A stretch of 64,000 bases of DNA. It comes from Malaya genurostris. Its lineage: Eukaryota > Arthropoda > Insecta > Diptera > Culicidae. The position numbers and the translations under genes were made by a program. The notes under the pieces were generated by a model. The model saw nothing but the letters and a program-made list of their open reading frames with translations. It ran no database searches and was not told the DNA's origin. The stretch spans positions 4,588,001 to 4,652,000 of the forward strand of contig NC_080570.1 of assembly GCF_030247185.1 (NCBI RefSeq). Reading direction: 5' to 3'. Below, piece after piece: positions 55,701 to 64,000 of this stretch. Position 1 is the first letter of the stretch. Every line of letters starts with the position of its first letter.

Positions 55701-58675
55701 ACTTGAAACTTGAAACTTGAAACTTGAAACTTGAAACTTGAAACTTGAAACTTGAAACTTGAAACTTGAAACTTGAAACTTGAAACTTGAAACTTGAAAC
55801 TTGAAACTTGAAACTTGAAACTTGAAACTTGAAACTTGAAACTTGAAACTTGAAACTTGAAACTTGAAACTTGAAACTTGAAACTTGAAACTTGAAACTT
55901 GAAACTTGAAACTTGAAACTTGAAACTTGAAACTTGAAACTTGAAACTTGAAACTTGAAACTTGAAACTTGAAACTTGAAACTTGAAACTTGAAACTTGA
56001 AACTTGAAACTTGAAACTTGAAACTTGAAACTTGAAACTTGAAACTTGAAACTTGAAACTTGAAACTTGAAACTTGAAACTTGAAACTTGAAACTTGAAA
56101 CTTGAAACTTGAAACTTGAAACTTGAAACTTGAAACTTGAAACTTGAAACTTGAAACTTGAAACTTGAAACTTGAAACTTGAAACTTGAAATTTAAGAAT
56201 TAATACGTAAAACTCAAAATTATAAACTTGGAATTTTAAATTTAAATCTTTATGCTTGAAACATAAAATTCAAAACTTCAAACTCGAATGTAAGATTTCA
56301 AACTTATAACTAGAAACTTCAAACTCGGACTTGAAACATAAAAATATTAAACTTATTTTTAGTTGTTGTGGAACATCGGAGCTATTTTCAGATTTATTAC
56401 AAGCGCTTGAAAATACATCAAAATGCCCGTCATTTTTTCTCTGCCATAACGATAGTCCCACAACTGTAAATGAGAGCCTCTCTTTGTTTACTCTCTCCTT
56501 TGATTAATTCGGAGTCATTACTGTAATTGCTCGAAAGCTTACGATTTATAAGCTTGAGTTTTACCTGAAAGTTTTTCGAAGAGTAAGGCGTCAAATATAA
56601 AATCAGCGCGGCGAATGGTGAAAAAAGGTAAACAAAGAGAAACTGTCTTTTGCAGTTAGGCCCTTTTGTCGTGGGGCTTGCGATATGACGGTCTGACCAA
56701 AACATAATAGTTTTTTTTTTGTGTGTGCAGAAACAGGTCGATCCCGCAACTTTCTGTAATCCGGGGAATCGCACTGGTCGTGCACAGTCTGAACATGTGC
56801 GGAGCTCTGTTCAGTCGGGTTGCCTTCTGGGTGGTATTTCACTAGGTCCAGAATAGTTCAATTGGTAGAATGGTTTCGCCCGAATCGAAGAAGGCTGCGG
56901 ATTTGAGTTCTGTCTTTGAGAATTTTCTTTGCAAGTTTTTATATTCGCTATTTCATTGAAAATTTTTTTCTAGTGTTTGAATTAGTACTGCTTTAAATAA
57001 ACACTTGAATTCAATTGAAAACTGTTGAAATTTTAAAAGAGGTTGGGGGGGTTGAAACTGGGAAAAAAAAGGAATAGATTATACTATAGCGACTTTCTGT
57101 CTCTAGAAACTTTTTCCATTCATTCATCCATTCACGAAGGTGAAGCTGCGGACCGGTCTAATATGTAAGAATAAGTACAATTGTTATTTGGAAGAAATGT
57201 CAAACAACCGTATTTTCTATATTTTTTCTTTGAAGAGAAGGCGGCTAGCAAGTGTTAAAAAAGTGTAAAACGATCAAAACATAGTTTAACTTGAAGAAGG
57301 GTGATACTGCAAAGAAAATTTCGAAAAACATGTCAAGAATAAAATGAATTCGATCTTAAAAGAGATGCACGATTTAATTTTGAGTGGCTTCAAATCATAT
57401 TACGAAATGGTACCTTCCTAATCACATGAAGAAGAATTTAGCTTTTTTAACCACATCTCGAAGCAACAAACTCACTGAATTAAGTTGATTAAATTAAAAC
57501 CAGAATTAGGGTGAATTTGAATCACAATGCAGTAAAAAACTCGAATTTAATATCTTCCAAATCTTACGAATTATATTTATTTTTTTGTTGAAAAATCGCA
57601 CTCTGAATTTGTTAATGAATTTTTCATAAAAAAGATTTCGTTAAGAAAAACTTCGACTGGAGAGAAAAGTTTTCGCGACCGACACACACGCCTACTATGA
57701 TTTTTGGTTCAAATATTCCCGAAAATGCATATCAAGTTCTTTTATGGTAGCATAGTTTTGCATGCGCAATGTTTCATCTGTTTGTCTAGGGAGCAGCCCA
57801 CTTAACGCTATTATGTTTCAGTCTAGACCGTAGTGGCACAAATTTGCTAACGATCGTACTTTATTATTATCTTTCTATTGGCACCTCTAGGAGGTCAACT
57901 GAAATCCAAAAATGGACAGAAATATATCATCAACCGGACCCCTCGTGGCAAGTACGTACCGACCTGGTGCTGGTACTTTACCATATTTTTACTTACGGCG
58001 CTGGTACTACTATCGACCCTACTGCTAGTGCTATTGATTAATCAACCACGGTAAGTTTCTATTTTTAACAAACACCTTCCCACATTCATTCTTTCATTAG
58101 CTTTCGGAAACCGCATGACTACATTCTACAATATCGCAAACGCATCGGCCACGGGTTGCCGCACCAACACCGGCACGGCACCTGTTTCAAAGCGATTTGT
58201 TTTTCGGACGTATTACGAATTGTGTTATAATAATAATAAATTCGTACACAGACTTTACTAGCTTGTTTATATGTTCAGGAAAACCACAAAAATAGACCTA
58301 CATCATGCAAATTTAAAAAAAAAACTCAGGCTCATCCCGAGCCTACTTCGATGGGAATGGTAGTTCAACTGTTTGTACGCTCCCCCCTCGTTGCAGGTTT
58401 TGCTGGTCCGAGAGTGACAATGCGAACGGAAACACATCCGCACTCGTCGAAGGGAATGTCTTAACCAGCAACGGACACGGTCGGACCGGTATTGGTAGCA
58501 CAAAAAAGTGCTCCCATGATCCTAGGCTCAACACGGTTCCGGCTGCGGGTGGTGACACCTATGCCGCCGCCAATGAAGACTACGTTGATGACGACGGCGA
58601 CAGACGTTTTATGGCCGATAATGACGAACAGGATCTCATCGTGCGGAACAGCGGCTGGAGCCCGGTGCATTACAA
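40681..58675 (+). CDS. Type II single-pass membrane protein, N-terminal three coding exons; probable M1-type ectoaminopeptidase (3' partial)
   Basis: Join 40681-40726, 57891-58050, 58397-58675: 161 codons plus two bases, continuing beyond the window. Start MKPHHEMDTSGYINEG in a short exon with acceptor TTTTACAG (40667) and donor GTACGT. Splice phases fit exactly (G|GA, then CG|G). Residues 17-40 are basic (GQLKSKNGQKYIINRTPRGK). Residues about 43-65 are a hydrophobic span (FLLTALVLLSTLLLVLLI), giving a type II topology by the positive-inside rule. A disordered, acidic stalk follows with an N-glycosylation sequon (NTS) and EDYVDDDGD. The last residues, RNSGWSPVHY, resemble the P-x-HY start of M1 aminopeptidase domains. 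The membrane topology is well supported; the enzyme class is inferred from that short motif. Confidence 0.7.
41915..42370. repeat. Degenerate TTCAGAATTC-type low-complexity repeat
   Basis: Short words such as GAATTCAGAA, TTCTGAATTC, GATCTGAACT and AACTGAATTCA recur every 10-25 bases with no fixed period. It grades into the minisatellite to the right. Confidence 0.6.
42640..44020 (+). repeat. Degenerate minisatellite, unit about 32 bp
   Basis: The approximate unit is GGTCATTTCACCGAAAGC followed by CGTTTCATCGAAT, recurring dozens of times with substitutions, deletions and half units. Variants include CGAATTGATCATTTCACC and CCGCCTAATAAA. Higher-order blocks repeat, for example ACCTAATAAAATAGGACATTTC at 43180-43210 and 43650-43675. 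Confidence 0.85.
44021..47409. other. Intronic AT-rich DNA, no supported gene
   Basis: Frames at 46733-47041 and 47092-47400 (both minus, about 100 residues each) have no family I recognise and no splice evidence. A GAA microsatellite lies at 45566-45585. Confidence 0.45.
47410..47509. mobile_element. MITE family M2, copy 1 (about 100 bp)
   Basis: GAGTGCCTATAACCAGAGTG at the left and, inverted, GTGCCTATCACCAGAGTGAC at the right. Nearly all of the element is the two arms. Same family as 50893-51052. Confidence 0.85.
47510..49856. other. Intronic AT-rich DNA, no supported gene
   Basis: The frame 48124-48459 (minus, 111 residues, MKTQSVYELPPVHRW) has ordinary composition but no recognised domain. 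48596-48992 frames are AT-biased. Nothing else seen. Confidence 0.45.
49857..50392 (+). mobile_element. Mariner C-terminal half, open 158-codon frame
   Basis: The open frame 49857-50333 contains VYHEFLPQGQTVNKEYYLGV, MRRLCEAIRRKR, then SPSSPDLAPCDFFLLRGTRF (third D), EDWIKHCRKCGAVDEKYFEG. These are standard mariner words. Around 50025-50080 the frame is shifted twice: another frame still reads DLWANNSWILHH, so the second catalytic Asp is lost although the frame stays open. The N-terminal half and first Asp are absent. The end near 50392 reads CCGGAAACTTTTTGATCAAG, a usual mariner end. Confidence 0.85.
50893..51052. mobile_element. MITE family M2, copy 2, with TA duplication
   Basis: 160 bp. 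The left arm GAGTGCCTATAACCAGAGTG and right arm CACTCTGATTATAGTCACTC (inverted) are flanked by TA at 50891-50892 and 51053-51054. The interior is AT-rich with an additional CAGCTGTC. The flanks both carry ACTTCCGAT, so it inserted in or next to a small tandem repeat. Confidence 0.88.
51200..51451 (+). mobile_element. MITE family M1, copy 2 (complete)
   Basis: 252 bp from TGTCGTTTTCGCTTGATG to CTCAAGCGAAAACGACA. The interior CCACCCTAACTGCTGTCAAA and TAGGTGCGAACCAAACACAG match copy 1 in the mask intron in the opposite orientation. Confidence 0.85.
51452..51870 (-). mobile_element. Degenerate IS630/Tc1-mariner-like transposase relic
   Basis: The minus-strand frame reads RSPRRVLKDNLHTKPNKTSS, then LKNIVFTDERTFHRTAQFMN (first catalytic Asp region, compare the FSDE-x-TF motif). 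The rest drifts from the family. It is probably the same transposase type as the relic at 29734-30930. No second or third catalytic residue remains. Confidence 0.5.
51871..54640. other. Intronic DNA, no supported gene
   Basis: AT-rich with a TTCGG run (53408-53426). The frames at 52135-52332, 53174-53380 and 53573-53791 have no recognisable domain or splice context. Confidence 0.5.
54645..54925. repeat. A/C-rich tandem array, unit AAAAACC
   Basis: A run of AAAACC and AAAAACC units with mainly 7-base spacing and occasional 6-base units. The translated FGFWFLVF repeats on the minus strand are artefacts. To the right it grades through GAAAACCGAAAACG into the GAAACTT zone. Confidence 0.92.
55030..55385. 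repeat. Degenerate GAAACTT-like zone
   Basis: Words AACTTGA, GAAACTT, GAACATGAA, AAACTTAA and similar at irregular 6-10 base spacing, as if diverged copies of the adjacent array. Confidence 0.75.
55389..56191. repeat. (GAAACTT)n satellite array, about 115 units
   Basis: An 803 bp run of the 7-mer, essentially pure apart from one patch at about 55447-55470 with GAAACGTGAAACGCGAAACG. Flanked by degenerate units on both sides (to about 56340). Confidence 0.97.
56850..56990 (+). repeat. tRNA-derived SINE-like sequence
   Basis: An A box-like TAGTTCAATTGG (56854-56865) and a B box-like GATTTGAGTTC (56900-56910) lie 46 bases apart, followed by a T-rich region. It resembles the SINE-like sequence at 31470-31620 in layout only. 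Confidence 0.45.
56991..57890. other. Intronic DNA before the transmembrane exon
   Basis: AT-rich. No repeat or coding signal beyond the acceptor at 57890. Confidence 0.5.
57891..58050 (+). CDS. Transmembrane exon of the type II membrane protein
   Basis: The acceptor is CACCTCTAG at 57890; the donor is CACG|GTAAGT at 58051. It encodes the basic juxtamembrane segment and the Leu-rich membrane span. The other two frames contain stops or give no sensible protein. Confidence 0.75.
58397..58675 (+). CDS. Stalk exon of the type II membrane protein
   Basis: The acceptor is CGTTGCAG at 58396; the donor is TACAA|GTAAGT at 58676. It encodes FCWSESDNANGNTSALVEGN through a Gly/Asp-rich acidic stalk to DLIVRNSGWSPVHY. 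GC content is clearly above the flanks. Downstream exons are not found up to 64000, so the next intron is over 5.3 kb. Confidence 0.78.
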
Positions 58676-60640
58676 GTAAGTGCCTACTATGACGAATGTT
58701 GGTTGATTAAGACTCGAATGCCCGAATTACCTCACTATTCGCTCACAGCTTACTACGATGGTCTTTCTTACATGTAGACTTAGACTTGTGTTTTGAAGTT
58801 TCGATTTACCACCTCGTAGGCATTTCAGCTTTCCGAAAATAGATTGTTTTATTCCCTACCTAACCATCTTTCGGCTTTCAAATAAACAAATCGAACTGTA
58901 GCAGCAGCAGCTAGTTTATTGACCCGAGCATAGCTTTCAATTGATTAACAAGAAGAAACACACCGGCTGCGTCAGAATTCCACATATAAGGGAATTATGT
59001 TCGGTAAACAAAATTCCAACGGAGTGCGATGAAAATCGCATCGGTCTTGAACTCCTTTCACTCTTTTGTCTACAGAATCCATACGGACCATGTGCACGTT
59101 CAGATTCAGGCCATAGTCATTTTGTTTTCCCTGGGACATTTTCGCGGCTAGTCATTAACTGACAGACCGGCATGTAATCAACTGACTGACTGACTGACTG
59201 AGTTCAACAGCGACCATTGATGGATGATGATGGTTCAGAAAGTCGGCCTGTTTAGCATTGCAGCCGCGGCATGCAGTTTTGCCAGGAAGTGAAAACCTAC
59301 GGTGCATAACAATTAGAAGCATATTTTCAAGCAGATATCGTAAACCCATTCAATCCATCTTCAACCACGGCAACACATGGGATGCAGAATGTTCTCCGCG
59401 AAGTTCTTAATTACCTTCCCGTGGTCCCGCGGTTTCGACTAACCGACCGGCGATTCGCACTCGGAGATTAACATGTTTGCGTTTTCGCTGTTTCTTTGGT
59501 ATTTCCCCCTTTCCTCCGAGTAATGTATAAGTAAGTAAAGCAGAATTTACGCTACTCACACTGCTCATTCATCAGTGAAAACGGGTGAATCGAGTATGAT
59601 ATTATATAATTATGAACCCATTTAATTGAGAGCAGATAGTATCTATTTGAAATGAAGAAAAAAATATGATTCGTTACAGTGCGTAGTTGCTCAGGTACGT
59701 ATTCCACGGGCACATTTTGCAAACGTATCGAATTTGATTCCTAAGTTACCGCAGGAATAGATAAGATAACGTCACCCCCACTATCTCTATCGAGTATATT
59801 TAGTTTAGCAGTTTCAAGGTCCCGAACATTCCATAAGCCCTAACTAAGCCAACTGTGCGGACAACTTTGTTCCTAATGCAAATTCCGTGTTCGAGCGTGG
59901 AGTTGCTTCCGGGGAAGGCGGCCGCAGTATGCATTACATACTTTCAATTAACCGATCATTGACAGGCAGCCAGTCTCGCCTTTGACTCGTCCGTACAACA
60001 AGCCGCCAAAGTGCATGGTTCATAACGGAATGATGTCATACTCGACCGACAATAAACCGACCGTCAGCAAGCGAAGTGACACCAATTGTACATTGGACAA
60101 ATAGCTCCAAGCAGCGCTAAGTAGTCTATTACTCAGAGTTATGTAAATCTTCGTAAGAATATTATCACTATATCATATCTTCTAAGCCAGCGGTTTCTAA
60201 CCTTTTCCTGTATGTTGAGAGATACATGTAAACGGTTGGAGTTTATCATGTTGAGCTGAGCTTACCGGATATCAAATATCGTAAGTAGCCGTAGATGATT
60301 AATGATTTCATGGTAGGTGATCTTATCTTGTAAAAGAATCATCGTGTCATCATCACATTGATCCGATCACGAAGTGATTATGATTCATTGAGGAAATAAG
60401 AAAATCGAACAAGACCAACTTTTTAAAATTTAAATTTACGCCAGCGGCAGAGAAAGGTTATACTGGGAATGACGTATGGACTCATTTCTCATAGAAGTGA
60501 GCTCCTTGATATTGTCATTTCATTGAATCTTCCATATAAAACATTGAAAAATATTGAAATCCGTCTGTAAAATACAGTCTCCCCTCCCCCCATGGAGTAT
60601 TTTTCAACATTAAGTTCCATGAACAATAGAGTACGTATTA
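58676..60640 (+). other. Downstream intron of the type II membrane protein gene, no further exon found
   Basis: Mostly ordinary AT-rich sequence with small GC-richer patches near 59340-59470 and 59880-60080. A GACT run at 59180-59200. No frame matching a peptidase or other ectodomain was recognised. Confidence 0.5.
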
Positions 60641-62742
60641 TTGGGAGTACACATTAATTCGGTCCGTTTGCAAAAGATGGCTCTGGCTGTTATGAATATT
60701 GAATAGTAACAGCTGATGTCGATACCCACTCATCAAGCGATTATATTTTGTTGGTCGTTGAGCGTTTGTTGAACGGTATATTGCACGAAATAATCGTTCA
60801 GTTGGCAGGAACGGTTTGTTGTTGTTTTACTCCTACAAAAATAGTGTTGAAATTTGGTTTTATCTTCACATACAAAAGAAAATTCTACATGAAGTAGAAG
60901 TATTCTACAGGTATGTAGTACTCATTTTAAAAAAAGTGGATAAAAACTTCAAAAAATTCTCCAGTAAAACTAGTTCAACGGGGCTTCAACTCTTCATAAA
61001 GACTGTCCCAGAGAGTATGGACGCAACCAAAAACCGCTGCCATTTCGCAATAGTTCAGAATCTGTCAATTTTTATGACTGCGTCCTGTTGTTTACACTCT
61101 TCTCTAACCACTTGTGCAGTTGTTTATTCGTTTTCTTTAGTTTGTTTTGAAATGTGTGGACTTTCAGCAGAACAACGTCGAAAAATTGTGTACAAATGGT
61201 GCACAGAACGCGGACTGTCACTGAGAAAGATAGCAAAAATGGAAGCCGAAATGCAATCAGGAAGTTCGGTGAGGATAACACCTTTGACGATAAACCGAAA
61301 ACGGGTCGAAAAAAAGGTCTTGCTATCCCTCAGTTGGATAAACATAACATATACTGAAGGCTTTCGAGCAAAAGAAGGAGGTTCCGGTTCGGGATGTGGC
61401 CAAAAAAGTGGGCACTTCGAAGCCAAATGTTCTTCGCGCTAAAGAACGTTTGAATCTTCGAACCTATAAGAAGCAGAAATAACAAAAACGTAGTCCGAAA
61501 CAAGAAGAATCGATCAGGCCGAGGGTTCGAAAGCTGCACAATACGATTCTTGCTGGAAATTTGAACTGCATAATCATGGACGACGAAACCTACGTGAAAC
61601 TCGATTACAAATCCTTGCCGAGACCACAATATTATACGGTGCGAGAAGGGCAAGTGTTAAACCAGTCCGAGAGATCGATTGAAGTCGAAAAATTTGGTAA
61701 GAAAGCTATGGTCTGGCAAGCAATTTGTAGCTGCGGTAAGATTTCGAAACCCTTCATCACCATTCAATGAACAGCGAGCGAGGATCCTGTTGTCTTCTGG
61801 CCAGATCTTACTTCTTGCCACTACTCGAAATCAACGATAGAATGGTATACTGCCAAAAATGTCACTTTCGTCCCAAAAGATATGAATCCACCAAATTGCC
61901 CACAACTTCGACCAATTGAGAAATTTTGGGCATTAACGAAGGCACATCTTAGGAAACATGTCTCGGCAGCCGAAACCATTCAACAGTTCGAAAAAGATTG
62001 GAAAAAAGTGTCAAAACTTGTCGCCAAGAAGTCTGTACGGAATTTAATGAGGAACGTTCGCAAGAAGGTGCGCCAGCAGGTCTACAATGGCTAATTAGCA
62101 AATGTTGAGAATGATATTCTGTTGTTGTAGTCTAATATTATCAGTATGTCGAATAAAATTTGAATATCTAACATCTGGGACAGTCTTTATTAACAATGGA
62201 CATCTGTTTGCCAGATTTGTTGAACCGAAGCTGAATATTCCTGGATCAAAGGTCATGTTGTGCATCTGGTGGGACCAGAAAGATGTTGTGTACTACAACC
62301 ACGCGATACTATACCGGGCGATCGGTATATGCTGCAATCGATGCGTTTGAGCCGTGCAGTACGAGGAGAACGGACGGAATACAAGCAAAGACATGATAAA
62401 GTCATTCTCCTACATGACAACGCTTAGCCTTATGTGAAAAAAATATTTGAAAATGCTCAAGTGGAACATTTTGCCGCACCCACCGTATTTTCCTGTCATT
62501 GCTTCTTCTAATTGCTGGTTGTTCCGACGGATGTAGCACGATCTAGCAGGTCATCGGTTTACTTCGTTTGCAGAATTAAAAATTGGCTTCAAACATGGAT
62601 TGATGGAATTCGAAAATTGCCTGACAGGTGGGAAAAAGTAGTCATTAGCGATGGACGATACTGTGATCTTTAAATTCTTTTTATTGTGAAATAAAAGCAT
62701 TTTTGACCCTAAAAAACGGACCGAATAAATTTGTACTCACAA
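60641..62742 (+). mobile_element. Mariner (mori/DD37D-like) relic carrying a nested DD37E transposon
   Basis: Termini TTGGGAGTACACATTAATTC and (reverse) TTGTGAGTACAAATTTATTC, both continuing GGTCCGTTT, with TA at 60639-60640 and 62743-62744. To the right of the insert the plus strand reads KVMLCIWWDQKDVVYY, then (frame changes) RLSRAVREKRTEYKQRHDKV, ILLHDNA and finally IKNWLQTWIDGIRKLPDRWE and KVVISDGRY, ending near 62673. These are mariner words of the mori-like group. The SPD..PSDY region is damaged. The left part before 60996 shows no recognisable coding. Confidence 0.85.
60996..62190 (+). mobile_element. DD37E transposon copy nested in the mariner at 60641-62742
   Basis: Very similar to the copy at 5616-6849. 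The transposase starts at 61152 (MCGLSAEQRRKIVYKW) and ends at 62094 (VRQQVYNG). MDDETYVKLDY, WPDLTSCHYS and RPIEKFW retain all three catalytic residues, in separate frames. Lesions: a deletion after KIAKME (frameshift), TAA at 61480-61482 shared with the other copy, a deletion after KPFITI, and about 45 bp lost inside the right end. TA follows at 62191-62192; no TA is present on the left. Confidence 0.9.
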
Positions 62743-62989
62743 TATATAAAAGTGCAAATAACTTGACCATTTGTATTTTGTTCTCAGAATTTGTGCAACA
62801 GTATCAATATTGTGGATGACGCAATTTCTTTCAATTTTGTTCGCCTTCCCCACTTTCTGTCAAGTGTTACTGCCCTATATGATACGCTTTTGTCGATCTC
62901 AATACCGCGCATCTTTTCACTAGAGTAAAGCCCAATCCTCAGGTATAAAGTATAAACCGAAAATCCCTCCAATTTCCCTAAAACGGCGT

Positions 62990-63240
62990 TTAGCTATACC
63001 GGTACCCAGGTTCCGAAATTACCGGAAATAGTGGTCAAAACTCAAAACCAAACCTTTTTTCAAAGACAGCCGACTCGATTTTCACAAATTTATACTCAAA
63101 TAAAAGGGTCTGCGCCTTATAAAAATAGACCGCTTCTGACTTTTGTCCGGATCTGACTTCCGGTTCCGGAACAACAGGATGTTTAAAATGTTAAGCCATC
63201 ATTCAGAACTAAAATGAAAATAAAACGAAGAATTCCTAAT
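62990..63240. repeat. R2-type degenerate repeat
   Basis: Words AATTACCGGAAATAGTGGTC and GATCTGACTTCCGGTTCCGG, AACAACAGGATG. Same family as 4881-5400 and 32740-33600. Confidence 0.6.
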
Positions 63241-63469
63241 CACTTGGGTCAAAACTGTTATAATTGAAAACGTTATGTTACTGTTCTTGTTCAATATTCA
63301 AAGAAGTTTTTTGATGAATCCATCAGTAATCACCCTATTTTGAAGAATTATAGGATTCAATTTTTTCAATCTTGAATAAAACAAGAAATTTTCTTTGGGT
63401 ATGAACTAACATAACTTTTCAATTTGTATTATTTTTATTTTTGTTTTATTTATTTCGCATCCTCGGACT

Positions 63470-63960
63470 AAATGATCAAACACACTTTACCATATAGTTC
63501 AGGAACCGGAAGTTGGATTCGTATGAAATTAAACAGCAATCTATGAGACTATAGGACCTTTAATTTGAGCCTAAGTTTGTGGAAATCGATCAAATCATCT
63601 CTGAAAAAATTGAGTGAGTCTCGTTTTGGAGTCTTTGACCACTATTTCCGGTACTTCTGGAATAGTCGGTTCGTTTAGTAAGTAACTAATATAGCCTACA
63701 AATTGAATCCGTTTTTAAGCCAAATCTAGAAGAACTTTACCCTTTTTTGCATCGTCGCTCTGAATGACGGTGTGCAATTTTGAACACACTTTACCCTATG
63801 AAAGCATGATAAAATTCAACAGCAACCTATGGGACTATGAGATTTTTTATTTTATGTGTGAAATTATTTGACACACTTTGACACTCACACACAGACAATT
63901 TTCACTAGTCAATTTTTCAAATCATTGCATAAACTTTCTATATGAGAAAGGCATTAGGTG
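63470..63960 (+). repeat. R1-type dispersed repeat with R2 module
   Basis: CAGGAACCGGAAGTTGGATTCG, AACAGCAATCTATGAGACTA, then an R2-like ACTATTTCCGGTACTTCTGG, then a second partial R1 (GACGGTGTGCAATTTTGAAC, AACAGCAACCTATGGGACTA) ending CTATATGAGAAAGGC. Confidence 0.7.
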
Positions 63961-64000
63961 TACTATTATAGAAAAGTATCGTTATCATGATTTTGTAATA

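Larger units (their letters stand above)
40727..57890 (+). other. 17.2 kb intron between the first two coding exons
   Basis: Bounded by GTACGT and CTCTAG. It contains degenerate repeats (41915-44020), two copies of MITE M2, one of M1, transposase relics at 49857-50392 and 51436-51870, the 7-mer arrays at 54700-56190 and a SINE-like element at 56850. The intron is inferred from phase agreement, not from transcript data. Confidence 0.62.

Noticed and set aside
55389..56191. Regular array considered as CRISPR-like
   Set aside because: Uniform 7-base units with no spacers in animal DNA; it is a satellite.
58101..58230. Alternative acceptor TTCATTAG at 58100 giving RFRKPHDYILQYRKR and then a stop
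   Set aside because: Phase fits but the frame soon ends; the exon at 58397 fits phase equally, has higher GC and stays open to a strong donor. A rare isoform cannot be excluded.

Overview
The window looks like insect DNA, most likely a mosquito (Culicidae; species not determinable). The basis is a fly-type Mask gene with short 60-70 bp introns next to repeat-swollen ones, several transposases of the IS630-Tc1-mariner DD37E type known from mosquitoes, many mariner relics, palindromic MITEs, and recurrent degenerate repeats. There is no bacterial, CRISPR or phage feature.

Layout. (1) 2-15651, + strand: the 3' eight coding exons (2,818 codons plus stop, 5' end outside the window) of the ortholog of Drosophila mask / vertebrate ANKHD1-ANKRD17: low-complexity linker, second ankyrin block of about ten repeats, basic coiled coil, acidic tract, one KH domain, long Q/S/G/H-rich tail. 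Every splice junction given keeps the frame. The 6 kb intron 1637-7666 holds two DD37E transposons and older repeats. (2) 15652 to about 18780: a roughly 3 kb AU-rich 3' UTR with at least six AATAAA signals. (3) About 18.8-35 kb: a transposon graveyard (DD37E, mariner DD34D, mori-like mariner and other relics, repeatedly nested), tRNA-derived SINE-like sequence and a long GT microsatellite. (4) 35.6-38.6 kb: two families of long terminal inverted repeats in an interleaved A-B-A'-B' order, with a MITE inside. (5) 39270-39533, - strand: a small uncharacterised candidate gene, divergent from (6) the start of a second multi-exon gene on +: tiny first coding exon 40681-40726, a 17.2 kb intron, then exons 57891-58050 and 58397-58675. 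The spliced product is a type II membrane protein whose ectodomain start resembles an M1 aminopeptidase; later exons lie outside the window. (7) The 17 kb intron carries a 32 bp-type degenerate minisatellite (42.6-44.0 kb), two MITE families, transposase relics, and an 800 bp array of the 7-mer GAAACTT beside an A/C-rich 6-7-mer array. (8) 60641-62742: a mariner with matching TIRs and TA duplications, interrupted by a DD37E copy.

Working together: the two host genes are unrelated in function (an RNA-binding ankyrin scaffold and a membrane ectoprotein). The rest is mostly the record of transposition. All transposases seen are broken; the least damaged is the mariner at 20783-22062, with one nonsense codon and one frameshift. 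No wholly new system was found; the interleaved inverted repeats at 35.6-38.6 kb are the least explained structure.
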